This document shows, piece by piece, positions 44,346 to 57,489 of a DNA stretch of 64,000 nt. The position numbers and the translations under genes were made by a program. Numbering within the stretch: position 1 is the stretch's first letter; the number at the start of each line of letters is the position of its first letter. The stretch comes from Paragonimus skrjabini miyazakii (taxonomy: Eukaryota > Platyhelminthes > Trematoda > Plagiorchiida > Troglotrematidae): positions 122,202-186,201 of the forward strand of contig JTDE01000283.1 of NCBI GenBank assembly GCA_014338405.1, written 5' to 3'. The notes beneath the pieces were generated by a model. The model was not told where the DNA came from. It ran no database searches and saw nothing but the letters and a program-made list of their open reading frames with translations.

Positions 44346-45984
44346 TTTTCACACTGAACTATAGCATGCTGATTTGGTCCATCCATTTTTCTAGTTGTGT
44401 TGAGAAGAGACTGATGAGTGTGGGCGATACGACCAAGAAAGTGAACACTGTCTACTTTATAAGCCTAACCATAACTAAATGGTGTGCAGACACCTATTGC
44501 TGGCTCGATCCATTTAGTGGTGTTATTCATACGAGCCATCACACAATGTCGGAACTTCAGTGTGATAGTTTTCTCTTCATTCTCTGCTACAATGCGGTTC
44601 GCATTTCGGACCATAAGGTCAGTCTTCATTTAGTAAAGTTGAAAAAAGTGTCAGACTGTGTGGGATAAATTCTCAGCTCTAGGACACAATAGTTTCGGTA
44701 GCTCTGTAACGTGCGATCGAAACCAGCAAGCTCTCACGAGTTGGATTTGAATTGTGTAACAGAGTGCGCTGCTGTGTTTTCGACGCCGTTTTAGTTTGTG
44801 TTTGCGTAAGTCGTGTGGTTGGCTTACTGGGTCTTTAGTACATGCTTGTTTCTTGCTGTATCCTTTTACAGGACTGTTGTTGGAACTCCTTACTTCGGAA
44901 GAACGCTGTCCTCCAGTATCTCTACATTGCCCCACAGTTGGTCCGCAAGTGTAACGAACAATCAGAGTGTAAACAGCCGGCTTGCATGTTACACCTCGTA
45001 TCGTCTTGTCTGTGTGGTCGATCTCCGGAAGTTTGACCACGTAGTGTAGCGCGAGATAAAAACCCATGTAACAGAAACCAAGGCTTTAGTGGCCTTAGGA
45101 AGGCTATGGAAATGTCGTTCAAATATAAAATAAAAGAAGCACTCTGTGAAAATTTGTTAGTGTTCTTTTGCACTGTATACCATCTACGAAATCTTAGGAC
45201 TCTCTTTTGTTTCTCTCGGTTTTCCCACTCAAACATAACCCATCTACTTATCCGTGCTTTGCGGTTTATTGTTTGGCATGATTATATGGTGTGTATAGAT
45301 GAAAATAAACAGTATTTGCACTCAGTAACTCGTGGTGGTTAGATGAATTATCATTTCAGTTAACCAACGATAACCTCTAAATCATTTGGCTGTTAGCCAA
45401 ACTTAATTGGCTAAGCATTTTTGTTTATTTCTGTCTTGCTTCGTATGCTTTTAATTTACTAGTACCAGCGATTCGCATACAGCACTGATCCTGTTAATGT
45501 GCACATGTTTTTTGGCTTGTAACTTATGGCCGATAGTGGTTGCTACTATGTTTTCTGTCTCAATTAACCAGAACTTATTAACTGATTCCCTTGGACTATA
45601 AACGCTTTTAAATGAGAAACCAAATATCATCCATGAATGTGTCGATCGATTATCCACAGTTTGGTTCAGAAGTTGTAAATTCCAAATCGATCGTGAGTAT
45701 TCAGTCCAGCTGACCACGCATTGATCATTGTCTAATTATCCCTTATGCAAAATAAAAATAACCTGTACCACTGGTTGAACATGGTATTTAAATGCAATTG
45801 TATTCATGGTCGTACTTAATCTCCGGTACATATGGGATTCTCAGACGTAAACAAATGGACGAGCGAGATTCCAAACCAACGTCTTTGAGGTCAAGGTCCT
45901 TACAGCTTTGGAAGAACAGCCGAACTATGCGTGGAAGTAAGTTTTCACCAGTTAGACAGCATTCTTAAGGTTTTCCTTGCTTCA
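44346..45984. other. No firm gene; cysteine-rich frame after a splice-acceptor-like site near 44870
   Basis: A pyrimidine-rich TATCCTTTTACAG (to 44872) precedes a frame to 45036 with eight or more cysteines (DCCWN...CNEQSEC...CLC). It might be a secreted-protein exon, but the alternative frames are also open and no partner exon is visible. Other frames (44336-44668, 45106-45342, 45451-45717 minus) are unassigned. Confidence 0.25.
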
Positions 45985-46265
45985 TGTCATTAAGAACACC
46001 TACTTCATACATAACTTCGTCAAACACCCACAACGTTCACGCCACTGATCTCAATTAACCATCGTCTATTCCAAAGTCGTCAGCCGCCGACTCTGTGAGA
46101 CACAAAGGTCTCGACCTGAGAGAAGAACCCGACACACAGCAGCCAACCTGCTGGTGAACGGTTTCATTTATCTACACCAGGTTATTATTTGTCTACCTCG
46201 CACTTTACGCTAGTCGGCTTCACCATGGACAGAGTGTTCACTGTGGCAGACGACTAAGTGTCCTT
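45985..46265 (+). pseudogene. Possible RTE-like LINE RT scrap
   Basis: The frame-shifted translation resembles the RTE RT stretch before and at R-E-E-Q-A-G-F: SQLTIVYSKVVSRRLCE, LREEPDTQQPTCW and FIYLHQVIICLPRTL. The resemblance is spread over three frames and may be over-read. Confidence 0.35.
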
Positions 46266-48869
46266 AGTATATGGCTATCTTTCAACCCTTAACGCAACTA
46301 GTAGACATTAGTTCATCAGACCATTACGTGTGGTTCTGTTGAACTGATCATCACATCATTCATTTTAGTGCAGTTTGTCTTAAAGGTGTTCATGCTGTCA
46401 CATTTGGGCAAAGCGTATTCTTTCTGTGATATTCATCATTATATATTTCTGATACAGTCTTTTCATCCATTCTTACTATACGATCTACGTCTATGACTGA
46501 GCCCTAGAACGTTGGCTTACTCTGCCTACTTCGGTATGACTGACCTGAATATATCCGGTGCAATGAATTTGGACCAGAGAGGTTTTCTCATAGAAGAACA
46601 TACAGTCAGTCGATGCTCACACACAAGCTGTTGTAAGAGCAACTTCAATCGAGCAACGCCAATTCAATTAGCGATCAGGCTCCACGACAAATGTGTTTGT
46701 ATGAGATGGTGATAAAACACCTTCCTTGTAAGTTTATCGAAGTTAAACAACCGGGATGTTTGAATCCAGTTCCGGAAAAGTAGTTGTGAACAGGCCAATT
46801 AAAGCGTAACTAATAAGGTAAACATTACTATGTCTGTATAACCATGCATTTCCCCCCCTAGTAAATTGAGACCGTTTTGTGCCAGTTATATCGCCATTCT
46901 ATTTTATGGACACATTCGTTTAACTGGATGGCATCATGAACTTTGAAAATTGACACTATAGTGCTGTTCCAAAGAGATCATCAATGTATTTTCATACAGA
47001 TATCGAAGATGACATACTTGTTAGATCGTTTGCTACGGTCAACGACGTTGTCTATATGATACGGAGTTGCCAATACTAATGCCAGAGGGTAGCTCGGGTT
47101 CGAGTGGTGAGTTTGCTTGATCACAAGCCAATAAATGTTTTATTAAATTTTGTGTGGAGTAACGAGCGTTGTCGGTCTACACGGCAATCAATAATCGAAA
47201 TATCACTAACCTTGATTGGCTCTTAGACAGTCAGTAGTCTGTCCTACAACACAAGATGATGATCATGTATGCTATCACACAATCACTTTGCAACGAGACA
47301 AAAGCAAATAACTTAGTACATACGGGAAAACTTATCTTTCATCACTGACCTGATGACTGAAATCAAACAAAACATACATAATCGGGCTGTCAGGTGAGTG
47401 ACCTCAAGTGTCCTTGAAGTCTTACGAAGATCTCTGTTACTGAATGTTTTCAAATTGTGGGATTAAGAATAGCAAGTTTGTTATCTTCCCGCATGTTTTC
47501 TTTACATATCACCTACTACACTCATACCAAAGCATGTGTTGATGATATCAACTAACTAAGGCTCACTGACCCTAGTCTTTATGTTTTCGTTGATTCTATG
47601 GTGCTTCTAAGCCGCTAGTTCATCGGCCTCACAAGTAGCACACAACTGAGAATGTGAATTTACATAAAACTTGGTGACAGAACAGAAAAAGTATCTGCAG
47701 TACGCAGCAGTTGAACAAACTGTGGATCTTTATCATAGATAGATAAATGCTCGGGTGAATGGTTTACAAATCAATCAAGAAGGTGATCACGTGACTTATC
47801 AAACATTTGAAATTTGTTGTCAATGCTGTTGTTTTGGGTGAATAAATGAAAAGTCAAATTAATGAAATGTTTTCTGAGTTATCTTTCGTGTAGGAGCAAA
47901 AACAGATTTGCTATTCAAACGTAAATCGTTTTTCAGGGTTAGGTTAGTTATGAATGAATCACGTGAGAAAATCACTGAGCTTTAACATGTGGTGATGTGT
48001 GATTGTTCATTTCACAGATAGAAAGTAGATTACATGATCACAATTTTCATTGGGTGAGGTCAAAAATTTGCAATTATTAAAAATTGACGACTGACTTAGA
48101 AGAAAATGAATGAGTTTTGGAGAAACTTGACAAGGTGAACCAGTGTTTTGTTTCAACGGATTGCCGGTCGGTTAGAGAGAAGACAGCTGTCGTGTTTCCC
48201 ACACGGGTTGGGAAGAGGCTGGAAATCGAAATTAGACTGAAATATGATTCTTTGAACAACTTACGACAAAAGCGACTTGTGCATCATGGCGTACGTGGGA
48301 TGAATGGACAGAGAGGATCAACTATTCATTCGGGACCTTCGACTAAAAACAAATAGATAGTGACATATAATTCACATCAATTCTGTTACAAGCTGTTCAG
48401 CTGGGCAGATATGAAACGTCTCGATTCGAGGACAGGAATAGCAAACATTTCCTTAATTAAAGCTGAACACGGAATATGTTTTACTTTTAACGATATTTTC
48501 ATTATTTATTGAGGCCAGTTTCGATCATACTACACGTCCAAATCGACAGATTCTAGTCATTTATTATAATTGGATTTGTTCAGATATATTATGTGGCGAT
48601 AGAATAAAACCAACACTCCACCACGGTACGGTTTGAACAAGTGATTGGTCAGTAAACTGTTTAACCTAACCCAGTCTGCCAGCGACACTCTACGCAACAG
48701 ATGTTCCCTCTACTGGTTCGTTTATCTACATCACTCTTATGGTTATTTGTTGATTCAACAATGTGCGAATTTCAACTGTAACCAACTTTACTGACGAGTA
48801 GTCCGGGACTTAGTTAATTTCAAGCTGAACGTTATTCACACTTTATCACACGGTTTGTATACAGGTAGA
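46266..48869. other. Long stretch without recognisable genes
   Basis: Frames 46512-46712 and 48117-48356 (plus) have no known domain. No repeat from the families described here was seen. Confidence 0.4.
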
Positions 48870-49215
48870 CTTTCCGGCCATCCTCTATCGAAAAGAAGCA
48901 CTAAACTTGAGTTTCGGTCTCATTAGAGCTCGTCAATAGTGTATATTCTTGCCACTGCCGGGACTAGAACTGCGACCACGCTGTCATGAGCGTTGACCAC
49001 TGTACCACTGACCTCATATTAGGCACGACTAAAATATCATATATGAACTGTCAGATACACTGGTTTGTGGGTAATGATCAGGTTGTCCGATCATGTTGAT
49101 ATGCACTGCAGACGGTCTGAAATACTAGCGAAAATCAAGTATGTTGCTTCTTTCTGAAAGAGACTAACTGGAAAGTCTGCGGGAATACGAAGGCTGCGAT
49201 CAAATGCGAGCGACG
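48870..49215. mobile_element. Decayed inverted pair of hammerhead SINEs
   Basis: The left part (48870-49010, minus sense) has tail, hammerhead remnant and a tRNA-like piece. The right part is a plus-sense degenerate hammerhead and tail (49105-49215, GGAAAGTCTGCGGGAATACG, GCTGCGATCAA). It is arranged as in 44022-44345 but carries extra 5' SINE sequence between the arms. Confidence 0.65.
48898..48942 (-). ncRNA. Mutated hammerhead motif
   Basis: Same layout as at 44104-44148 but the core reads TTGACGA (first C lost) and the cleavage triplet GTT instead of GTC. Predicted inactive or very weak. Confidence 0.7.
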
Positions 49216-50209
49216 CCCAGTTTGAAATGTATTCAGAGCTTTGTTAATGTATGGGTTACAAGTGAAAATTCCACACAATCCGTTGTATCTGGCAGTTAAC
49301 TTGGGGTATGTTACTTGGGAAACACCAGAGTACTCCGTTTCATGTGACCTATGATTTGACTGTTTGATGTTACCGTTTCTAATGACTGCGTCGTTTATTC
49401 CAAACAGAGATTAAACGTCTGTTTTATACTGTATTGTTCAGTAGGAACGTTGACAGCTATTTCAAAATCCTTGAAAGTAGAATGATCAAAAGTTCACTTG
49501 TTGTAAACGCCTGACATGTGTTACGCGAATTCATCCACACATTCGGTTCAAAGCTCTCACATAGGTAGCGGTGGGTCGTAGTTATTAATGTTTAACCTAT
49601 GACAGTAGGCATCATCTTGAAGGTCTGTACCGTATTATTTATGTACTAATGTTGGTTTGTCCCTATTGTTGGCTGATCGACCAGGATACCTAAAAGCACG
49701 TTTCTCTGTTAGGCTCATGTATATGTGTGCCTATTAATCATAATCAAAGACTGTAATAACAAGTGTCAGAAGCCATTTAATGGTCTCGAAAAACGGAAGT
49801 TTGCTAGTGACGATAGGCCTTCCAGATAAGTTTCGAAGAAAGTGACTCTGATCTTCACTTGGTTATCTTTACAACAGAACAGGAAACATTTTCACGGACC
49901 GTACGTCTATTTGGCATGCATTATCGAATCAGTTGGTGAATTACTGGTTTATTGCGAACCTCGTTAAGATCCTGCTGACAGTTGATGCGCTTGGATGAAG
50001 TGGGATTTTCTTGACCTATGGTAATATAATTGATATGAATCAGGATGCATACCTTAATCACAGTCGATCCATTTACACGTTCTCTGTGTGGATTTTACCA
50101 TTGTGGTTAACCCCGTGAACTACCGGGAGTGATGAATGATTTTAAACTAATTTGGTTAGTAAACGTGACGAACGTGCTGAAGTTCTGCTTATGAATGTAA
50201 TGACGAACT
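49216..50209. other. No firm feature
   Basis: May include eroded LINE RT ahead of the next entry, but I could not trace motifs. Confidence 0.3.
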
Positions 50210-50480
50210 GTTAGTCGATGTTCTTTGACTCAAAGTTTTTAGCCATTATCCGCATCAATGAAGATGCTGTGGATTACTGACTGAACTTCAAATACTTGGG
50301 CAATAGCTTTTTAACAAAGTCGGCGCCAACCTACGAGTTACAGGCCAACGTATTAAGACCAAATAGCTACTCGCTAGGAGAACAATCGGATGGTCATTTT
50401 GTAAAGAAAAAGTCTTAAATCTGGTTCGTGTTCATTCATATTGCGTACAGCACATCCTGAACACCCCGTGGTTGAAAACG
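50210..50480 (+). pseudogene. Probable LINE (RTE-like) post-RT scrap
   Basis: The plus-strand translation near 50245-50420 reads IRINEDAVDY, LNFKYLGNSFLTKSAPTYEL and QANVLRPNSYSLGEQ. This resembles the conserved V-x-x-F-K-Y-L-G-S segment after the RT of RTE/CR1-type LINEs, followed by the arginine-rich spacer. Frames are broken. Confidence 0.45.
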
Positions 50481-52032
50481 TCTCCTGACACAGCAATGCC
50501 AGAAATTATTAAACTCCAGAAGCAGCAAAAAAGTAAAAACCGAATGAGTAACTGTATTGGTAGTTGAAGCTGGATAGGCACAATCTCCATAGCTAGCAAC
50601 AACTAGCAGGAATCTATCCAAATCTATCCATTACATTGTAATCCATGTCTGTTTTCGATCTGGATTGGTGTCCAAACCACTCACCACAATTAATTCCACC
50701 GATTCGCAGTTTGTCTTCAGCAAATGTCACTTACTGTCTGGCAAAGCTAAGCTACTCTGACCCCAATGGGTGATACTTGAATTTCAAATGTAAACAATGA
50801 ATTCATCCAGATATTACACTCTCTCTCGAAAACGAAAACTAACCCTTTAACAGGTGGGTTTATACTTGTTTGAGGGAAAGTGCACGCCATGGGTAAAAAC
50901 AACCAGCCCCGTAGACTCGTGTCAACGAGATAAACCACAATACACATAGAAACATTCACTGGTTCAGAAAAGACGATCAGATGAGCAAACAAAACAAAAT
51001 ATCAACACAAAAGAATACGCGTGAAGTTGTTGACGATTATCCTAAGGGTGTTTTTTTCGAATGAGTCAAAAGTTAAAGTGGTGCAAAACTCTGTTTGAAA
51101 AAACAAAAATTCAGTCAGTCAACATCTTACGTTGTAAAAACTGTGGGAGCACACAGACGAAACTGGGAAATGTAAACGAATAAGAGTGTATGAGTTGAAA
51201 AAGTTAATTATCTGTTTGACTGACATTTGGATGACCAATCTCTAGGCTGATTAGCTTATTTTGCTATGGTTTCAACCTCTTGAGATAGAAGTGTTATATA
51301 GTTGAAACACTTCACTATGGTACATTAACTTCACACATGGTGCAAAAAAACCACCCATGAGGGGAACGTTTTACTTAAAACAGGAGTTCAACGGTGGTGA
51401 TTATGTTAGAATATCCAAGACAACGTGTTACACAGAAAGGTCGTTTGTAGTCATTCGGTAAAATAGTCCAATGTATTGTCTCAATGATTCAACCGAATTA
51501 GAGTGCTGCGGTGGTCACGGACGTTATCCATACAAAAAGGTTACGTCCTCTATAAAAACAAGGGTAACCATTTGGCGTCAGATCACATAATATATGATAT
51601 CTCACATGTTGGTTTGAAGAAATGCATATGATGGACTCGTGGATACTTGAAGTTTTGGTTGAAGAAACATATGCCCAACTTGGGTTACAAAACTTTTTTA
51701 CAGCTGGCAGCAGCAGTCTCAGATTACCACAAGCATTTCCAAGTGCACAATGGGATTGACTTCAACTTTTATGATCATACCGCTTATTACAAAGCGTTAT
51801 TCCAACAGTTAGCAGAATCCGTGACAATTGGTCAGTTTACATAAATTCTGTGTTCAAAAACAGGTTTTCCCCAAACATTAAGATGCTTGAACTTTATTAA
51901 TTAATCCGTCATGAAGATTTCTGCAAAAGCAGTTGTAAGATCGCTTTCATTTTACACTCGGTACAGTCGTAATACGATTTATTTTGATCACTTCCGGTCA
52001 GCTGTGACCTCCTTTGATACTGTTTAACATTT
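50481..52032. other. No recognisable gene
   Basis: The frame 51647-51844 (plus, 65 codons) is protein-like in composition but matches nothing I know. Otherwise anonymous. Confidence 0.35.
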
Positions 52033-52235
52033 AAAGCCTGTTGACCTTTGCACCATTAACCTCAGATAAGGCAGGACTGACTCATCATAGGTGAACGCTG
52101 AGCTACATCCGTTTGTGAATAATGTCATGATTGCCCGATCACTTCGAGAGGAGACCGTAACTGTCCTGTCAACTCCAATCGATGACTCCTCGATTAGGAC
52201 TTCTCTCCAAGTTGAAATCACAGAAATCATTAACT
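52033..52235 (-). repeat. 5'-region fragment of the hammerhead SINE
   Basis: Minus sense: GGAGTTGACAGGACAGTTAC, then GGTCTCCTCTCG, TGATCGGGCAA, a CTCAGCGTTCACC word and CTGAGGTTAATGGTGC. This is the part that lies upstream of the tRNA-like region in longer copies. The ribozyme is absent. Confidence 0.65.
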
Positions 52236-52259
52236 TGTTGAACGATATTTCGATTACTG

Positions 52260-53740
52260 ATGAGTAGTAGGGAATTTGGATTCTCGAAGTTTCGAATAGC
52301 CCCAATGAGTTCATTAAAAGTAAAAAGTGTTTTGGAGGACAGTCTGTTTTTCGTTATTCATCATTGGGCCAAGTACATAAAGTTTCACACCATTATGGTT
52401 TTCAAGCGAGCGGAAATACATCACAGTGCATTTACCGAAGGATGCGTTTGAATTTAGCGATTTCATCCAGTCAATGAATGTGAAAAACAAGGAGTTTTCC
52501 CTCGACGTATACCCTTTGTTCACGAATGTACCACTTGTAGAAACTGTTGACTGCCAATGTGGGTATTGTCGTTCCGAGGGTTTAAATGTGAGCATACCCA
52601 AAGGGACGCTGAAGCTACTGATATTAACTTGCACGCAGAATGTACAACTTAAGTTTAACGGGGAGTAGTACCGTCAAAAGGAAGGCGTTGTGATGAGGTC
52701 ACCGTTAGATCTACTGTTAGCAGATATCTTCATGGCAGTGTTAAAAAGTACTAGGCTTCATGGGATTATTGAACACAACACTTTCTACAAGAGGTACGCG
52801 GACGATATCACCTGTGTAGTTGATTAAACTGTGGATCTAGATGACTTACTAACTGGGGTAAACACATCGCATCTTAATCTGAACTTTGCACTGAAGACGG
52901 AGAAAGATGAATGAATATCCTTCCTGGATGTAGCATTGAATCGTCGTGCAGAGGGTTCAGCCTAGAGGGCCATCCACGGGAAAGAGACTTGGAACGACCA
53001 GTGTACTCACGTTTTCAGTTATGTGCCTCTCAGAGAGATGAGAAACTTCGTTCGTGGTTTACCATACAGAACTGTGAAGACATGCACTGAAAACACGATT
53101 GAGGCAGAAATGTTTTTTTTTTCACGGCGAACATTTAGAGAGAACGCCGGCCTTATAAAACTGACAGAACCGAGAGTTAAGCTCCAATCTGCAGAAAAGA
53201 AGTTGGTTTACGTGACGCTAAACTACAGAGGTGAGGCGTTGGTTGAACTGGTGGACCACAGAATAAGTAATGCAGTTGAAAATACATACTATGCAGCAGA
53301 ATTGCAAATCTCACTCAGATTCAACCCGGTAGTCAATGTATAACTCAAGAATACGGTTCCTAAATGTGTAACCTCATTTTGTGTTTACTTCTCCACATGT
53401 TCCTGTACAGCAGGTTATGTCGTTCGCACAACCAGGCGCCTTTTTCAGAGAACACGCGAGGAGTACCCCCCGTGGCTGATTAAGAACAGGGTGAAGTCCA
53501 TTTCCATTGCAATTCTGCCGCACCGCGTTGATTCAATTAAACGGAAGTGGTTTTTCAGCCCATTTACCGCTTGCCCAGTCGTCAACACAGAGAGGTCAAA
53601 TTTCGTATTCCGGCCACCGCGGAAGCGATCGGAATTCGGTTGTGCAATCCACAGTTATGTGCTCACAAGAAATTTCTCCAGGCCGTGGGCCCTGTTACTC
53701 ACTTGATACCTACGGAGATCAACTTGATCACCTAATTGTC
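52260..53740 (+). mobile_element. Penelope-like element: RT and GIY-YIG endonuclease
   Basis: Plus-strand translation with scattered stops: HLPKDAFEFSDFIQSMNV, FSLDVYPLFTNVPLVETVD, VVMRSPLDLLLADIFMAVLK, FYKRYADDITCVVD (palm box YADD intact, 52795-52806), ISFLDVALNRRAEGS, FSYVPLREMRNFVRGLPYRT, TCTENTIEAEM, then VTSFCVYFSTCSC and AGYVVRTTRRL (GIY-YIG; the YIG glycine is Val), EEYPPWLI, and in other frames SAHLPLAQSSTQRG and AEAIGIRLCNPQLCAHKKFL. A good-quality but inactive copy. The N-terminal region and ends were not found. Confidence 0.85.
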
Positions 53741-53914
53741 TTTCTGTTCACAGGCGTGTGTCGTAATCATGTGACCAATTGCTCTTGATTTTGCTCACCT
53801 GACAACCACGATGTTCTAACTTGTTGTGTAATTGACCCGATTATAAATGACCGAAACAAGATTGTTTGTAAAAACACCTTTTACTTCCAATTTTAGTCTC
53901 CATATGGATTGAAC

Positions 53915-54420
53915 CTCACTCACAGGTGATCGTATCCGTCATATTCTCATAGAACTTCCAGACAATCCATTTCGGGAAGAAGGATTTCACTCCAGTTTCG
54001 CTCTTATTAGAGCACATCGTTAGTGCATATTACCATATTGCTCAGCCTGTTTAATGAGTTCTAGTAGTCCTTGAAGTCCCTGAAGTCCTTGTCGAGGGGT
54101 TATCGACTGAAGTTAATATGACAGTTACTGTACCTCCTCTCGAGGTGATTGAATAATTTGAGCGTTACTCGCAAGCGAGTGTGGCTCAGCGTTTACACAC
54201 GAGAATTCAGTCGTACCTAATGTGAAGCCAATGGTACGGTGATCAGTCCGGTTGCGAATGGAAGCGTGGCTGAAGTTGTAGTCCCGATCGTGGAATGCCT
54301 AGGCACTAATGGTGAACTCCAAAAAGAACAACGCTCGAGTCCAGTGTTTTTTTCGAAAGAGGCTACCTGAAATGTCAGCGGAACTGAGACAGCTGCGAAC
54401 AGTTACAAGTCATGTTCAGC
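53915..54420. mobile_element. Decayed hammerhead SINE, inverted pair
   Basis: The left part in minus sense has a tail remnant and degenerate hammerhead (CTCTTATTAGAGC hairpin with GTTTCG at 53995-54010). The plus-sense part from 54110 has GACAGTTACTG, CTCCTCTCGAG, GCGAGTGTGGCTCAGCGTT, CTAATGTGAAG, a tRNA-like stretch and a tail with GACAGCTGCGAACAG (54391-54405). The ribozyme core is lost on both sides. Confidence 0.65.
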
Positions 54421-56044
54421 GTATAGCAAACAAACACCCTGCCACTTAAGGTAAACAAAGTTTGTGTTAATCGTCCTTGTTTATTCCCGCCTATTTTTAC
54501 CAGGGGACAAAAAACATCTGCGAAATAGACAGATCTATCCATTGACCTTGAACATGGTTTGTACCCTAAAGTACACGACCGGCAGAAGTGGTCTGTTTGC
54601 CACCCTCAACAGAACCTATGGACATTGGCTTGCCTAGCGGATGAAAATTACCAGGGTGGGTGTGGACAGACCTTTATCATCAAGCTGCAACATAGTAATC
54701 CTAAAAACAGCTGAAAGCGAAAATCTGTTCAGCATAGTAAATGTCGTAGATACATATTGGACAAAAGATATCTGAGATGTTGAAAATGCAGGATAACCAG
54801 TTTCGCGTTTTGTTTTATTTTCATGACCCTTCGTTGGTGATGTGTTTGGATAGTTTGGGTCACCTATATCAGTCACTTTTAAAATCTACATCACCTCTCT
54901 TACAGATTTTATGACATTTGCTAAGGCAATTCTAATTTTTTAGTACTGTCATGATTATCTCGTTGTTAGTACCAAACAAAACAACACTGCGTTTCGTTAG
55001 TCACGGAAAACTCACGGAAAGTAATGTATGCACTGATGTCTAAAATAACCAACAAACTGGAGAAAACGGTCAAGTTTTGTCAATTGAACGTAAGATTGGG
55101 AATAGCAACAACATTTACTCACAATGATTATTGGGCGAACAGTTACTATAAAGGTATTGTACAAATTAACATTTTTGAAAGATACAAAGTGTATGAAACC
55201 CACAAATGATTACAGACCCCACATTTCCATAAACTTATCGGTCGGGCTCTTTTGAAAAAACGTTACCTTTTATCAAGATGATTGAGCAACCGAATCATTA
55301 CCCACTAGCAAAAATAGCTCAGCTTTAGATATGATAATTTCGTAGGGCCTCATGTTGAGTCCATCCGAGAAAGAAAGGTCGAAGTTTAAACCTTGCCCGT
55401 ATAAACGATATACAAGATTAATGATTTATAACATGGCAAAATTTGAGCTTGTTGCGATTTTGAAAGGAGCTAGCCGGAATATAAAACCTGTAATAACTTG
55501 CGAATAATGTTCAGTTTGCCTCAACCAGACCTACGATTGTCTATCAGCCATCTAATTTTGGTGGAACTGGTTTGTTTTTACATAATTGATTGTTTGAACA
55601 TCTCTGAGTAGCGAGCATACAAACTAGTAGTGAAAAGAGGAAAAACACAGCTATCACTCTTTCTCAAGCTAGAAGACATATGTTTGACTATACTGCATCG
55701 CACTTTACACCTTGTTCGTTACATATGTGGTGTAAATTTCGGCAGCTTAACGGACCAGTTCTTCTTCGAACTACTATGTCTATCTTTAAACCAATTTCGA
55801 GATTCATATGAAGCCCTACAGCGGGAATCTACGTCTTTATTGGTCACTAATAAGAACACTGATTCAGTCCATCTCCGAACATTATCACTGGTGTTGGTCT
55901 CGATACTAAATTCTCTAAGTTCATGAGCGTTGCTTCCATCTCACCCTAGTAGTTGTACGTACTTGTTTCTTAATGTCGTCTTTCCTGTCTATGAGTTCGC
56001 TTGGGCTGACTCCACTATCCGGTTTTTTGTGTAAGGTCTTTCAG
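54421..56044. other. Unassigned; includes a 98-codon leucine-rich frame at 55630-55926
   Basis: The frame 55630-55926 (plus) has a helical, leucine-rich composition (LSLFLKLEDICLTILHRTLH, FFFELLCLSLNQF). It may be an exon, chance, or part of an LTR. No domain recognised. Nothing else stands out. Confidence 0.3.
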
Positions 56045-56075
56045 GGAATTGTCGACCCTACATTTTGGTGAGTAC
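56020..56075 (+). promoter_or_regulatory. Possible LTR end and primer-binding site of another CsRn1-like element
   Basis: A pyrimidine-rich stretch is followed by CCCTACATTTTGGTGAGTACG, which resembles the LTR end (...TACA) and TTTTGGTGACCCCGACG primer site of CsRn1-like elements. About 250 bases downstream is a weak gag-like translation. The match is short. Confidence 0.35.
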
Positions 56076-57489
56076 GTTTATTGATAGTTGAGTAAGTAAA
56101 CGGTTCTGAATGAACTGAATAGACTTATTGCCAGCTAGTCAATCGGTCATAAGCCTAGCTTGAACTGGCAACCCAGATGATCACACATGTTACCGCAGTA
56201 CACAGAATGAAGTGTCAAACTTAAAAGGGATTGGTTTAACGTCGCTTTTCTGATTAAAACTTCGACATCTCAACCGAACAGTTCAGTGTTACTCAGAGAC
56301 CAATACTCCTTCGGTTCGTTTATGGTTTGATTCATCAACCGTAAATCACTGTTGCAAAAATTCATGACCAGCTGATAAACCCACTTGTGGTGTACGGTAC
56401 GGACAAGGGTGTGGCAAAATTGCGTATACTGCATGTCCGAGCATGAACGGTTTTTGGTAGCAACCCTATACGCTTAATGGTGTTAACAATCAGCTGGCGC
56501 TTTTAGACAACAGCGCTGTTCTCAATGTACAAAGTGTAGAACGCCATTAGTCTACGGAGTTCTAGTTCTGTGTCATAACGAGGACGGGTACAACGAAAGT
56601 CTGTATTAGTGATTAAACTGAAATGTGTCAATTATATTATCAACGTAGAATAGAAAATCTTCCGAGGTAAAGACTAGCCATAGTAAAAATTGATTGTGGA
56701 AAAGATGCTGTGGGAAGTACCGACTTTGTTATAAACGAGTTCGACAGTGTTTAGTCGAAGAAATATATATTTTCAGAATAAAATCCCCACTGCTCGTCAC
56801 TATCCTGATTTACCTGCTCAGATTCATTATGATAAATTAGTTAATCCGCTCAATTAAGTCGTCCATCTTACTGTTGAGCACCACCAAACCAAAAGTCTTC
56901 ACCATGGTATACATAGTAAATTTGTTCAGGCTATAAATTTATTACTACGGTTCAAGGTGTCTGTTTTGTGGGTTGTTGACAAGAGAGCATGAAATGACAT
57001 CCACAGACACACTGTATCTGCATAAAATCCTGAGTGGTTAAGTAATTTGAGCCTAAAATTTCACTGCATACCTCACAAATGTGATAATTATGGTCATGCA
57101 ACCGTTGAAATAAATTCTCACTCCAGAAAACAAAAAACGAAGGTACATCTGTAATTACTTTTCACATTATTGAGTGAAGGGAATGAATATCAAACAAGTG
57201 GTTCACTCCACCAAATAGCATACAACTGTAACGCAGCACAGTCTCGGAAATATGGACAAATTGCTTTCAGTCATTTGTGGACATTCTCGTCACTATTGTA
57301 TGTACTGGAAGGGATTCATTGTGTTAATTCTCTCCTTGGATAAAAATCGTAACAACAAGCCCTGTGGAAACTGGTCGAACACTTCTAAAGTGAATCTAGT
57401 GGGCTGTGTTATGAGTGACACTTACGCTTATTACCTTCACGAGCAATTATCGATTTTGTGACTATCTGGGAACAAGTGAAAGATGGATA
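56076..57489. other. No firm gene; possible eroded gag
   Basis: Near 56290-56400 faint gag-like words occur after the putative primer site. The rest, including the frame 57252-57461, is unassigned. Confidence 0.3.

Noticed and set aside
44392..44440. Another hammerhead (CTGATGAG at 44392)
   Set aside because: No stem II hairpin closes before a GAAA, and no stem I partner exists.
44873..45049. Kinase activation-loop match (TVVGTPYF) after a splice-acceptor-like site
   Set aside because: The following residues do not continue as a kinase, and no catalytic loop lies upstream.
45906..45936. 31-base exon candidate between CCTTACAG and GTAAGT
   Set aside because: An isolated site pair, open in all frames, without neighbouring exons; such pairs are expected by chance in 64 kb.
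56045..56067. Micro-exon between TCTTTCAG and GGTGAGTACG
   Set aside because: The same bases are better explained as an LTR end and primer-binding site. The length (23) is not a multiple of three and no neighbouring exons are visible.
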